Positions 22,086 to 32,216 of a stretch of DNA of 64,000 nucleotides are shown one piece after another. Positions within the stretch are counted from its first letter, which is position 1. Every line of letters begins with the position of its first letter. The translations under genes were made by a program, and so were the position numbers. The notes under the pieces are model-generated. The model did no database searches, was not told where the DNA came from, and saw only the letters and a program-made list of their open reading frames with translations. Source of the stretch: Cylindrotheca closterium (taxonomy: Eukaryota > Bacillariophyta > Bacillariophyceae > Bacillariales > Bacillariaceae). The stretch is taken from NCBI GenBank assembly GCA_933822405.4, contig CAKOGP040002369.1, forward strand, positions 23,303-87,302. Direction: 5' to 3'.

Positions 22086-23582
22086 TCAGTACAAAAAGTG
22101 ATCGGGACACACAGCATATGGGATCCCAGTTGGCAACGTATGGGTTCGCCCACGATCAGACCCAGCTGGACTACAGGAGGAACTGAACTCTTCTGGCCGA
22201 CCCATTCCAACGGCTGTAGTCAGCATGTCAATGAGTGCTTTCTGCTCAGCGGTTCCCTCCTTGAAATATTTGTGATGACCATAATTTGGCGAATATTGCG
22301 GTCCCATGACAGCACTCCGACACAATCTTAGGAACGGATTTGATTCATCATTATTGTACACCATTACCTCAGTCGTGCTCCACTCTGTGTCGAGTGCATT
22401 GTTGTCACTTGACTTCTCGTCCAGAACGTTGTAAAACGACCCTGTACTACGCATTCCAGTATAGATGGTGGCCAAAGATTGGTGCAATCGAATGACAACC
22501 GTCCTCCAATCCAACTCTTCGAGCTTGTCGCATATATTTTTGGCACGTTCCGGTGAAACAGGGCCACTTTCAATGCTGTGTTGACCATCGAAATTTTGCC
22601 ATTGAATTCTATGCACCTTTGTTTCTGTTGTTGTGGTAGCATCAAATGTTAAACGATATCGTACCGTAAATATGTCACAGTTGCCACCAGGGAATCTGTT
22701 TGCTGTTTTCCAATACACATCAATTCGAGTCCGACCACTGTTGGCATCAGTCAAACTGGATGGTATGGGTGGTCGAATCGTTTGAAGCATAGGCCGTGGT
22801 TCTGGTAATTCTTGTACTGTTGCTGCTGTTGTCCGAGCGTAGTTTTCGACGGATTCATTGTCGTCGACAAAGCACTTCGCCAAACCACCCCCATTCTCAT
22901 TATCGTTGGCAATGGCGTAGCAGATGTCCATTGAGTTGATATGTTTCCGACTATTGTCCATGGCTTGATTACCAGCCAGCTCCATCACTTCAGCAACCAA
23001 GTATTCTGCAACAGCTGTCAACATTACACCTGCCGATGGTTCCACCTCCATCGGCTCGATTCCATCGTCGTCGGCAACCTTCTGAACGTTTTCTTCGAGC
23101 TGTTGCTGAATCCGAGCGACAGGGAGAACCAACCCACATTTCTTATTGAGCTGAAGGTCGTCATCCGCCAATGTTTCGCTCATATCAGTATCTTCACAGG
23201 GTTCTTCCGCCGCATCCTTTACCAGGAGAGTCGTGTATCGGCGGCCGCCAGTCTCTTCATCGCAATCGTACATGTATTTTCGCATATCGATTGGCTCCAT
23301 ATATGCATATCCGTCTGATACGTTTTCTTCCATGTACGCCTTCAAGGCAGACCCGCTACATGATTTCCCCGTTCGCTCATTGTACTTGCTGGCAATATTA
23401 TCCCAGAGAAAGCCATACTCCAAGCTCTTGCTCGTCGTTTTCTGATGACGTTCCTCCTGTTTTGCTTCAAAACCATGGGGCAACTGAATCGAATCAAAAT
23501 CTTGTTCTTCCAACACTATCAGCCAATCCAGCAGAATTAATGAAATCTCTTCCTTGGTAAGTTCTAATGGGGGCGATGACAT
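22086..23582 (-). CDS. Protein with an embedded divergent histone H2A fold
   Basis: 498 residues, intronless, convergent with the CHD gene (260 bp apart). Residues about 147-235 align along the whole H2A histone fold: GLVLPVARIQQQLEE for alpha 1, an enlarged loop 1 of about 20 acidic residues, AVAEYLVAEVMELAGNQAMDN for alpha 2 (canonical [21 protein letters not shown]), then HINSMDICYAIANDNE for loop 2 and alpha 3. The H2A acidic-patch glutamates of alpha 2 are kept, and the later D-E-E cluster reads D-N-E. The Lys-rich tail is replaced by an acidic domain of about 145 residues, and a C-terminal region of about 260 residues (LHQSLATIYTGMRSTG) is unrecognised. It may act as a histone-like subunit or chaperone-type dimer partner; that is inference. 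Confidence 0.78.
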   Translation of the reverse strand: MSSPPLELTKEEISLILLDWLIVLEEQDFDSIQLPHGFEAKQEERHQKTTSKSLEYGFLWDNIASKYNERTGKSCSGSALKAYMEENVSDGYAYMEPIDMRKYMYDCDEETGGRRYTTLLVKDAAEEPCEDTDMSETLADDDLQLNKKCGLVLPVARIQQQLEENVQKVADDDGIEPMEVEPSAGVMLTAVAEYLVAEVMELAGNQAMDNSRKHINSMDICYAIANDNENGGGLAKCFVDDNESVENYARTTAATVQELPEPRPMLQTIRPPIPSSLTDANSGRTRIDVYWKTANRFPGGNCDIFTVRYRLTFDATTTTETKVHRIQWQNFDGQHSIESGPVSPERAKNICDKLEELDWRTVVIRLHQSLATIYTGMRSTGSFYNVLDEKSSDNNALDTEWSTTEVMVYNNDESNPFLRLCRSAVMGPQYSPNYGHHKYFKEGTAEQKALIDMLTTAVGMGRPEEFSSSCSPAGSDRGRTHTLPTGIPYAVCPDHFLY

Positions 23583-23881
23583 TATGTCTTCTTCAGCAGA
23601 TAGATACCGCCGGTAAAGGATACCACAGGTTATCGCGATGCAATGTGATACATATTATAATAATTTATTAGAAGATCCTCATCTCGCAGTGAAAGTTTGA
23701 TCTGACTCCTTCGATCGAAAGTAACTACATCTACCGGAAATGATGAGTTCAATCATTTGTATTGATTTCTATTTTGAAAAAGGAAATAATGCTATAGTGC
23801 TATTATTATGGATATGTGTGCCTTAGTAGCACGAAACATTGCCTTTTGCAAAAGCGACTTCTTTTCATTGAGGTCCCTCAC

Positions 23882-25159
23882 TTAGCTCCGATTCTCCAAG
23901 AGACGTTTCAACAAAGATCTATGTACCTTGATCCGTCGCTTCGTGTCAGCATCATCGTCACCGTGCATTCTTCGCCGAATCCTTAGTGCCTCTGCACTTA
24001 CAACAATAGCATCTTCCAACAACCCCATGTCAACTCTGACATCCGAAATATTCTCGAGCACAACTGCCATAGTGGTACAGAAATTAGAGGTTCCCAAGTA
24101 CAACTCTAGCGCCTCTTGGAAGAGTTGTTCTGCCTTTTCCAAATCGCCCTCCGCTTTCATAGCCAGTCCCTGTTCGTTCAGTGCTGCCACATTTTTCTCT
24201 AGTTCCAACACTTCAACAGCAAACACGAGCTCTTTTACGTTGCGATGATCATTGCCAAGCTCCTTTCGACGAATTTTGACGGCTTTCGCGTACGCCTCGA
24301 TAGCACGTTCTACCATCTCTTGTCGGACATATGCTTGTCCAAGCTGTTCATAGGTTTCTGCTGTTTTGGGGTGCATTTCACCTAGCGTTTCCATTTGTAT
24401 CACTAGTACTCTGTTGAACGCCTCCGTAGCAGCTACCAAGTTGCCCTGTACCTTTAGAGCTCTTGCTTGGTTGTTGAGCGCTGTTTCCAATATCGCTATG
24501 TCGAAGCCTTCCAGCTGTTGTAAATGATTGCATATTTCTATGCCTCTATCAAGCAACTGAAGCGCATCGTCCAACCTGTTTAGAAGAAAAAGCAGCTGTG
24601 CAATGCCATTATATGCAACTACAACGTCGGGGTGGTATTCTCCATGCATTTGGAGTATCGCCCCAAGTTGAAGTTTGTATATCTTGGTCGCTGCTGAATA
24701 CTTGCCTTGCTTTTTCAATGAATATGTAAGGCCTTGGTACAGTGTAATCAAATCATAATGATCATTTGGCAGAAGTTTGCGCTTGATATCCAAAGCTTCC
24801 CGGAACATTTCTTCGGCTTTTTCAAAATTGCCTTGCATTGCAAAGACACAGCCAATTGCCGCGTAGGTTTCAGATGTATCATTATGTTCTCCCAACTTTT
24901 CCATGCGTATCGCGAGGGCTCTATTCAGTTTCTCCAAGGCTTCATCTAGATTCCCTTGCTCCATCAGCGTGATTCCCATGCGAGTGAGTGTGAAGGCCAC
25001 AATGATATCATCATCTAAGTCTTCTGTTTGTATCGCTAACAGTCTTTCAAAAATCTCCTTGAGATCCACAGCCGAGTCTTGTTCATTGCCATCCATTGTT
25101 GCCTTTTTCGTTTTCTTTGAGATGACAATGATGCGTTGCCGTGAATATGTGCATCGCAT
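23882..25159 (-). CDS. Kinesin-light-chain-like TPR protein, copy 1
   Basis: Up to 425 residues of tandem tetratricopeptide repeats of the KLC/TPR_12 type with 42-residue spacing, for example GNLDEALEKLNRALAIRMEKLG, GNFEKAEEMFREALDIKRKLL and GMVERAIEAYAKAVKIRRKELG-like units. The likelier start is the internal Met at 25096 (MDGNEQDS), because the paralogue at 25889 begins with the matching MMEGKCQDS; the upstream 21 residues are basic and unlike it. No catalytic domain is present, so a protein-protein scaffold is likely. It ends HRSLLKRLLENRS, identical to copy 2. Confidence 0.85.
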   Translation of the reverse strand: MRCTYSRQRIIVISKKTKKATMDGNEQDSAVDLKEIFERLLAIQTEDLDDDIIVAFTLTRMGITLMEQGNLDEALEKLNRALAIRMEKLGEHNDTSETYAAIGCVFAMQGNFEKAEEMFREALDIKRKLLPNDHYDLITLYQGLTYSLKKQGKYSAATKIYKLQLGAILQMHGEYHPDVVVAYNGIAQLLFLLNRLDDALQLLDRGIEICNHLQQLEGFDIAILETALNNQARALKVQGNLVAATEAFNRVLVIQMETLGEMHPKTAETYEQLGQAYVRQEMVERAIEAYAKAVKIRRKELGNDHRNVKELVFAVEVLELEKNVAALNEQGLAMKAEGDLEKAEQLFQEALELYLGTSNFCTTMAVVLENISDVRVDMGLLEDAIVVSAEALRIRRRMHGDDDADTKRRIKVHRSLLKRLLENRS

Positions 25160-25888
25160 TCTTCATATTTCATGGGTTCGGAATGACGCGTTGGTAGGTT
25201 CATACCAATCTACACTATATACCTGTAGTATGCAACATGATGCTACACAGTACACGTATCATACCTTCCCACAAAAACTGTGACACATATAGAGCGAACA
25301 GTTGCAACTGACGCGAGTTGAGATATATAGTGCTGCGGTACCGATACCAGCCAGTAATATAATGCGCGTGTATATGGTGTAACGGCATCCGTATCCACAA
25401 CCGGGTTATATGGACACAGATACGAGTGAACGCAGACTTCTTTTTGGTTACTCTAGAGGTACAGTGTACGTACTGTAATATAATCTTTTTTGTATCCTAT
25501 TTTTATTACTTCTCCAAAAGAAAAACCGTCGCAACACTACAGAGCGAGTATTACCACAAGGGGGTGGAATCGTCATCATCGTCTACCGATATTGAATCGA
25601 TAATTTGTATCTATATTTGACAAGTAGTATTTTCATGTAGCAACCCTACCGGTATCCCTTCTTGCTGTATCAACTGCTATTTGTCAACCCTCAATGACCG
25701 CGTTGCGAGTTGAGTGCCAAAATCGAGCGCCTCCCTCACTGTGGAACATGTGCTCTGAAAAAGGTCCAAGCACAAAGAAAGCCCGATCACCTGGACCGAC
25801 CCAGCGCCATGAGTGCCTATTTCATTCTACCATCCAATTCAGAAAGTTGTTTGTACAACCAATACTCCATGAAACCCCTGTAACATAT
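25160..25888. other. Intergenic spacer between TPR paralogues
   Basis: 729 bp without a supported gene. It contains the copy 1 promoter, TACCGGTA at 25647-25654 and scattered short frames with no motif. Confidence 0.45.
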
Positions 25889-27142
25889 TTAGCTCCGATT
25901 CTCCAAGAGACGTTTCAACAATGACCTATGCGCTTCCGTACGTAGCCTCGTGCCAGCATCTTCGTCACCCAGCGTTCTTCGACGAATTTTGAGAGCTTCT
26001 GCACTCGTGGCTATGGCATCGTCCAGCATTCCCTGGTCAACTTTGACAGCCGAAAGATTCTCGAAGATTGCTGCCTTTTCCTTCAAAATTTCGTTCGCCT
26101 CTTGGAAGAGTTGTTCCGCCTTTTCAGAATCGCCTTCCGTTTGCATTGCCAATCCTTGATTTCTCAGTATTCTCTGATATTTCTCCCGCTGTAACAGTTC
26201 TCGGTTAAGCACAAGCTCTTTTGTGTTGGAATGGTCATCGCCAAGCTCCTTTCGACGAATATTAATGGCTTTCGCATACGACTCGATGGCACCTTCTATG
26301 ATGTCTTGTCGGATATATACTAGTGCGAGTTCTTCATAGGTTTCGGCTGTTTTGGGGTGCATTTCACCCACCGTTTCAATTCGAATCATTAGCACTTTGT
26401 TCCACGTCTCTGTGGCACCTTCGAGGTTGCCCTGTTGATTCTGTATTTTTGCTTTATGGCGGAATATTGAGCCCAATACCTTCATGTCGAAGTCTCCCAC
26501 CCGTTGTAAGCGACTGGAAATTTCGATGGATTTATCAAGCAACTGAACAGCATCGTCCAACCTATTTTGAAGTTTCAGTAGCATTGCAATGCCTTGATAT
26601 AAGTGTGCAACGCTGGGGTGAAACTCTCCATGAATTTGTAGTATCGCCGCAAGTTGGACTTTGTATACCTTGATTGCTTCTGAAAACTTGCCTTGGTTAC
26701 TCAATGAGAGCGCTTCACGTTCGTAAAGTCCCGTCACTTCAATATGATCATTTGGAAGAATTTCGCGCTTGATATCTAGAGCTTCGCGGAACATTTCTTT
26801 GGCTTGTTCATGTTCGCCTTGTCTCTGAAAGGTAATGCCAATTTCCTCGTAGGAATCGGCAGTATCACAATGTCTTCCCAATTTTTTCACACGTATCGCA
26901 AGTGATCTGTTGAGTTTCTCAAAGGCTTCATTGAAATCTCCTTCCTCCCTTAGAATGGACCCAATGTACATCAGTGTCTTAGCCACAGCAATATCATCTT
27001 CACCTAGGTCTTCCGTTTGTATCTCCAACACTGTCTCCAAAGTCTCTCTTGCTTTTCGAGAGTTTCCTTCTTCAAACTGATAGATATGGCACTTGTTCAT
27101 AAGCTCCTGGATTACCGAGTCTTGACATTTTCCCTCCATCAT
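25889..27142 (-). CDS. Kinesin-light-chain-like TPR protein, copy 2
   Basis: 417 residues, the same repeat order and length as copy 1, with recognisable equivalents throughout (KLGRHCDTADSYEEIG, EMFREALDIKREILPNDH, AILQIHGEFHPSV, TVGEMHPKTAETYEELA). The C-terminal 13 residues are the same as in copy 1. It is a tandem duplicate that has diverged moderately. The adjacent start choices are Met1 or Met2 (MMEGK). It is probably a cytosolic scaffold; no partner can be named. Confidence 0.85.
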   Translation of the reverse strand: MMEGKCQDSVIQELMNKCHIYQFEEGNSRKARETLETVLEIQTEDLGEDDIAVAKTLMYIGSILREEGDFNEAFEKLNRSLAIRVKKLGRHCDTADSYEEIGITFQRQGEHEQAKEMFREALDIKREILPNDHIEVTGLYEREALSLSNQGKFSEAIKVYKVQLAAILQIHGEFHPSVAHLYQGIAMLLKLQNRLDDAVQLLDKSIEISSRLQRVGDFDMKVLGSIFRHKAKIQNQQGNLEGATETWNKVLMIRIETVGEMHPKTAETYEELALVYIRQDIIEGAIESYAKAINIRRKELGDDHSNTKELVLNRELLQREKYQRILRNQGLAMQTEGDSEKAEQLFQEANEILKEKAAIFENLSAVKVDQGMLDDAIATSAEALKIRRRTLGDEDAGTRLRTEAHRSLLKRLLENRS

Positions 27143-27409
27143 TTCCCTTTCTGTAGAGTCAGTGAATCTAGTGTGCTGCCTTCTTCTTGTTTGAGATGAT
27201 GGTGCGCATATCTACTATCATTATTGTACTGGAGCGGCCTGAAATGGCAGGCTTGCTGGGAATGTCCTCAGCGATGTCGTATAGATTGCCTATCAAGGAT
27301 GACGGAAGCTGACTTGCCGGTGACAGACTCTGCGCAATGCAGAGCTTGGGCTTCGCTGAAAACGAGCCTGCCTAAAGATTCATTTCATTCGTGGACGTTC
27401 CGTTGAAAT

Positions 27410-27492
27410 GGGTGAACTTCGTCGGACACTTCGTCGGACCGACGAAACTTCGTCGGATCCGACGAAACTTCGTCGGACCCGACGAAACTTGG
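27410..27492. repeat. CGTCGGA/TCCGACG palindromic repeat cluster A
   Basis: Alternating CTTCGTCGGA and TCCGACGAAA blocks repeat with a period near 22 bp. They include a perfect 18-bp palindrome TTCGTCGGATCCGACGAA centred on a GGATCC. Confidence 0.85.
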
Positions 27493-27749
27493 TCGCATTA
27501 GAAACAGGGTAGATTATTTTTAAACCTCTTGATCGGATTAATCCTAAATCTATTACTCAACTGAGTACAATTCGTGGTTGACGTTTGAATTTCTGAAAGC
27601 ATGCAACATGTCTGTAGCAGGTGGTATTAAAATACCGTTTTTTGCCGTTGTTGCTTGTCATTCTTCTTGGACCAGCTTGCGTGCAACGGTATGCCAACCA
27701 TAGAATTCATTTAGAATTTTACACGATTCTTGCGAGCTCCGAAACCAGT

Positions 27750-27885
27750 TTCGTCCATTTTGTCCATTTCGTCCATTTCGACGAAGAATAGTCGGACTCC
27801 GACGAGAATAGTCGGACTCCGACGAGAATAGTCGGACTCGACGAAGGGTCGACTATTTTCGTCCATTTGGACGAAGGTTCAACGG
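27750..27885. repeat. GTCGGACTCCGAC repeat cluster B
   Basis: A unit of about 20 bp, AGTCGGACTCCGACGAGAAT, repeats two to three times next to TTCGTCCATTT repeats; the cluster ends with an inverted TCGTCCATTTGGACGA. It shares the GTCGGA core with cluster A, 300 bp away. Confidence 0.8.
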
Positions 27886-28417
27886 TTCGGAAGCATTTAA
27901 AAAAGGCACGCACGCCGAGTAGTTTTGAAAAGAAAGACGCGCCAGTCAACCAAACTTGTGTAAAAAATTGAAGACTATGCTATTCCCATCATTTTGTCCG
28001 AACGACACCCCCGAAAAGCTGACTCGGCGCGTGTAGGTCCAGTTACAGGCCGCTCCTGTATATCATCGTATTTTTACATGTCGTGTGTCGTGTGTTGTGA
28101 TGATGACCCGTGTGATATTGTGATTATGACTGACTGACTCGCGCGACGCAGCATAATATGTCCGTTTGAAAAATGTCCGACAATAAAATCGCCTCACATT
28201 TTATATTACAATCCGAGGAAGAAATGGTGAAGAAAGTAACACCCCAGGACCAGGAGAACCCATCATCCTTGTCGCCATCTGTAGCCTATTACGGCTCCTG
28301 ACTCGTTTGCAAAGAGGAAAAGGATATATATGTGTATTATATTGTGTCCAGAATGTACTCATCCACACTCTCCCCTTGACACCACCACGTGGGCTTAATT
28401 GTAGGCCTACTAGACGA

Positions 28418-28579
28418 GGACACACCCAGTACAATTTTGATTTGGCATTGCTTGGCGCAAAGCAAAAGAAGCAGTATGATGGTATACTAATATACTAATG
28501 ATAATAATAATGGCAGAAAACTGGTGCGAGTGATGTCCAATCAACGGGGATATCGGATGGCATTGTTTTTGAAATATGA
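28418..28579 (+). pseudogene. C-terminal scrap of a metallophosphoesterase gene
   Basis: Plus-strand translation gives GHTQYNFDLAL, then RKLVRVMSNQRGY, then, after a frame change, DGIVFEI-stop. These match in order the C-terminus of the enzyme at 7751-9022 (GHTHYNFDLAL, EKLVRVVSNQRGY, DGIVLEIR). The metal-ligand motif has His changed to Gln, there is a gap with an indel between blocks, and no upstream domain is present. It is a clear truncated pseudogene copy, probably from a related gene. Confidence 0.82.
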
Positions 28580-28957
28580 TGATATTTGCAGAGAAAGACA
28601 CATTCTTCTTCCCAACACTTGTCGCATGTGCAATAATACACTCAACTTGTGGTTACTATACCGGTACTAGAAATCATCGCATATTTGTTACTGTAGTGCA
28701 CAAGTTGCTGTATTGGAATATAGTCAATTACAGCATACCAATTTTCTTAAATGAATCATTATTAAATTTCTAGACTCGGACAAAACTTGAGCCATCTCCT
28801 TCTTCACATGAGTCTTTTTATCTTGGTCTCAAAGTATGAGAAAAAAGATGTTAGAGTGAGACAGAGAGCAACAGGCAAGGTACGAGGATGACCAATGAAA
28901 GGAAAACCTCCCAGTGAGGATTTCCGCTCCATCCGGAGGTTGGTTGGGAGGTTTGTG
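28580..28957. other. Short intergenic spacer
   Basis: 378 bp with no supported gene. TACCGGTA lies at 28659-28666. Confidence 0.4.
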
Positions 28958-30439
28958 TCATGGATGATGTGCCATGGTTGGTCCAGAGATTGCTGAGGGG
29001 CTTGGTGTCGGAGTGGTGGTCTCCAAGAGTTCCTGCAAAAGTAATCCTGGTGAGTCTTCATATCATACAAACGTGGCAAGCAAGCTCGAACAGCTTGTAC
29101 TTACATTCAAGTTGTAAATGGAAACAGAATCTGATCTCCAATCCCCAACTGCAAGCGTAAATCCATCGCTGGATAGTGAAACTAGATGGCCACCGAAGCT
29201 GCCGATGATGCCACCTAGTTCTAGCCAAGTACCATCCGCCAATATGTACACCTGTGGAGCGACCCTGTCGGATCCCAACGCAAGAACAGAACCAGAAGAT
29301 GATAGGGAAACAGATTCTCCAGAATAGATTTGTCCCCCTAAGTCTTTTAAGGTTTGGCCAACTTGGATCCACTCAGCATCCTTCCACTCAAACACTTGCA
29401 CTCGTTTGTTTATTCCAACTGCGACAATGTTCCCATCGCCAGAGAGAGCCACCGAAACCCCGGTAAAGTAAGAACCGAAACCGACGTCTATACTACATCG
29501 AGGCCGCGCTTTGCCCAACTTTCCCCGCTCCACTCAAACACTCGTACAAACCAAAGGGCGCCAATTGCAACAACCAACCCATCTTCCGAAAGTGCAATAT
29601 CACTGGGCGTTTTTCCCCCACTTATTGATTCTCTATCAATATTGGCTCCCAATTTTAGAAATGATGAACCATTCCATTCGTAGACTCGACCATAACCAGC
29701 ATTACGACGAGTATTCAACCGATCTCCAATAGCCACCCTCGATCCATCCTTGGAAAGCGATACGGAATAGCCGAATATACTATCCACTACTTCACCGGGA
29801 ATCACACCCAGAAGTCCCCAAGCCTCATTCACCATCTCGTAGACAGATACGCTTCCTACATTTCCGGAACTTATTGCACCAATTGCCACTCGATTTCCAT
29901 CCCCGGAAAGGGAGATAGCATGGCCAAAGTCACCTCCTAATGAGTTTCCAAACAAGGTAAGGTTGGTCAATTCGTTCGAAGGTGATGCACTCGAACCCTG
30001 CTCCTTGCGGAAGAATCGAACACTTCCGTTTCGGATATCGCCACTGTTGAAATTGCGATCGTTGCCAATGAAGGGGGGCTAACCATAGTCATTTGCAGCA
30101 AGAAAGGTACCATCTCCGGATAGGGAATAGGACGAGCTGTCGGCGGTCAGTTGAAAGGTAGCGGCAAGGTCCCACGCAGATGGAATCATTATCTTGCAAT
30201 AATAACTGGCGGGTGGAAGTAGCAACTTGTGGAAAGTCCTCACTGCTTACCCTAACTTCTTGGTTCGCAAAAGCATCAGGAGGAGGCTTGTCGTTGCTGG
30301 TTAAGCCAATGATACTTCCTTGGTTCTCGTTTCCTGCCCATTGACGAAGAGACAAGGATTGAGACCGGACGACTTGAGCAAGGGAATAAAGGAGCACCAA
30401 GGCCAAGCTCGCTACTACATTCGTGAAGGTTGGTACCAT
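28958..30439 (-). pseudogene. Broken secreted FG-GAP/beta-propeller-like protein gene
   Basis: Minus strand. It opens with a signal peptide (MVPTFTNVVASLALVLLYSLAQVVRS). Then come propeller-type repeats with the pattern G-x-SVSLS-x-DG-x-VAIG: SLSGDGTFLAAND, AISLSGDGNRVAIGA, SVSLSKDGSRVAIGD, ALSEDGLVVAIGA, VALSGDGNIVAVGI and LVSLSSDGFTLAVGD. Frame changes occur near 30195 and 29510, and an in-frame TAG lies near 30080. A last intron with perfect GTAAGT and TTGCAG signals (29033-29104, 72 bp) leads to a Thr/Pro-rich terminal exon ending at 28958. The preserved intron suggests recent inactivation. Assembly errors could mimic the three breaks. Confidence 0.75.
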
Positions 30440-30997
30440 TTTAAAGTATCGGTATACTATATAGCGAATGTGCCTAATCTAATCCACGAATTGTGAAGCG
30501 CAATTATTCTGTATACCCATCATACATATATAAGCGCGTTGTCAATGAGTCTATATATTATCTCATCTCGTCGGCGGAATAAAGGCGAATGTCACGCCTA
30601 ACAAAGTACTTTCATTGCGGGGCTTTATCGTGTTTGACAATGTCATACAGTCTATATCATATGATTTACATACTGTACCTGGTACCTGGTACCGGTAGCA
30701 GAAAGAGCTTTTATGTGCTCGAGTACGGGACGGATTACTCACTCACAAAGATTGCGTTGATGGTATTTCGGCGACGAAAGATTATATCCGCTGTGGTCCT
30801 TGCATTGATTGGTACCTTGTAATATACCCCTCAGCTGCTGAGCATTTGTTTCATCAACAATATGTACAAGCAGAACACGTCATATAAGCAATCATCATTT
30901 CGTTGCAATGGCAGCTTTGGGCCCCCTTCGTTATTGGGCGCAACCCAACTAAGGCTCTTTGTTTGCATAGGGACGAATCCACTTATACCTCGCATAT
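30440..30997. other. Intergenic spacer
   Basis: 558 bp, no supported gene. It contains a GGTACC-rich stretch (30676-30697) with TACCGGTA at 30690-30697. Confidence 0.4.
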
Positions 30998-32216
30998 CTA
31001 ACTCCGACTCTCCAAGAGGCGTCTTAGTAGAGATCTATGCGTTGTCATGCGTAGCTTCGTGTCAGCATGTTGGTCACCAAACCTTCTTCGACGAATCTTG
31101 AGGTCGCCTGCGCTTGCAGCAATGGCGTCTTCCAGCAACCCTTGATCAACTTTGAGAGCCGACAGGTTCTCGTAGACTGCTGCTGCATTGGGACTGATAG
31201 AAGAAAGATCCTTGTAATTATCCAACGCCTCTTGGAAGAGCTGTATTGCTTTCTCCGAATCCCCTTCTGCTTTCATTGCCAGTCCTTGTTCGTTCAGTGT
31301 CCTCAGACTATAATCTCACACCACTTCAAGGAGGTGCACAAGCTCTTTTGTGTGGGGATGATTGTTTCCAATCTGTTTTCGATAAAGATTGATAGCTTTC
31401 GAAAACCACCTAATGGCATCTTCTATCATATGCTGTCCGAAGTATGCGTGTTCTAAATTTTCATAAATCGCTGCGGTTGTCGCGTTCATTTTTATCATTA
31501 GTGCCTTGTTCAAAATCTCCGTGGCAGCTTCGAGGTTGCTTTGCTCCATTAGTATGCTTGCTTTATTGTTGAGCGTTTTTCCAAATATAATTGCGTCTAG
31601 CTCTCCCAACTGTTCCAATCGATTGCAAATTTCGATGGCCCTATCAAACATCTGAATCGCGTCATCTGGCCTATTTTGACGCATCAATAACCCTGCAATG
31701 CCATTATATGCAAGCACAACATCGGGGTGATATTCTCCATGCATTTCTAGCAGTGACGCAAGCTGGAGTTTTTGTATCTTGGTTGCTTCTGAAAATTGCC
31801 TTGCTTTTCAATTGAATCGGCCAAATGATGGTTCAGAGCCATTACTTCAGAATGATTCCTTGGCAGAACTGCAAGCTTAATATCAAGCGCTTTCCAGAAT
31901 AGCTCTTTAGCCTTTTCGAACTTCCCTTGCTCCTGAATGACAAAGCCAATGATTCGATATGTTTCCGCAGTATCGCGATGTCTTCCCAATTTGAAATTTG
32001 TTCACACGTATCACGAGTGCTCTGGAAAGGTTTCTAAAAGGCTTCGTGGCAAATCCCTTGCAACGCCAGAATATTTCCCATTTTATGGAGTGTCCAGGCC
32101 ACATCAACAGAATCTTGACCCATGTTTCTCGTTTGTATCTCCAATACTTTCTCCAAAGTCTCCTTTTCCTTGACATGGTTTTGTTGTTCACAAATACTAG
32201 ACTCGGGCATTGTCAA
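30998..32216 (-). pseudogene. Kinesin-light-chain-like TPR protein, copy 3, decayed
   Basis: The minus-strand sequence follows the two intact paralogues from the N-terminal KEKETLEKVLEIQT block to the C-terminal HRSLLRRLLESRS. The frame changes near 32040, near 31990 and near 31746, and an in-frame TGA stands at 31316-31318 (EVV-stop-DYSLRTLNEQG). Repeat units such as LEMHGEYHPDVVLAYNGIAG and QGLLEDAIAASAGDLKIRRR are well kept, so inactivation looks fairly recent. Confidence 0.85.

Larger units (their letters stand above)
27143..28417. other. Repeat-rich gene-poor interval
   Basis: No gene is supported. Two clusters of short palindromic CGTCGGA-type repeats lie at 27410-27492 and 27750-27885. 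A 21-bp block at 28163-28183 recurs at 32446-32466. Confidence 0.45.

Noticed and set aside
27410..27885. CRISPR-like array
   Set aside because: Units are short palindromes without unique spacers of constant length, and the DNA is eukaryotic.
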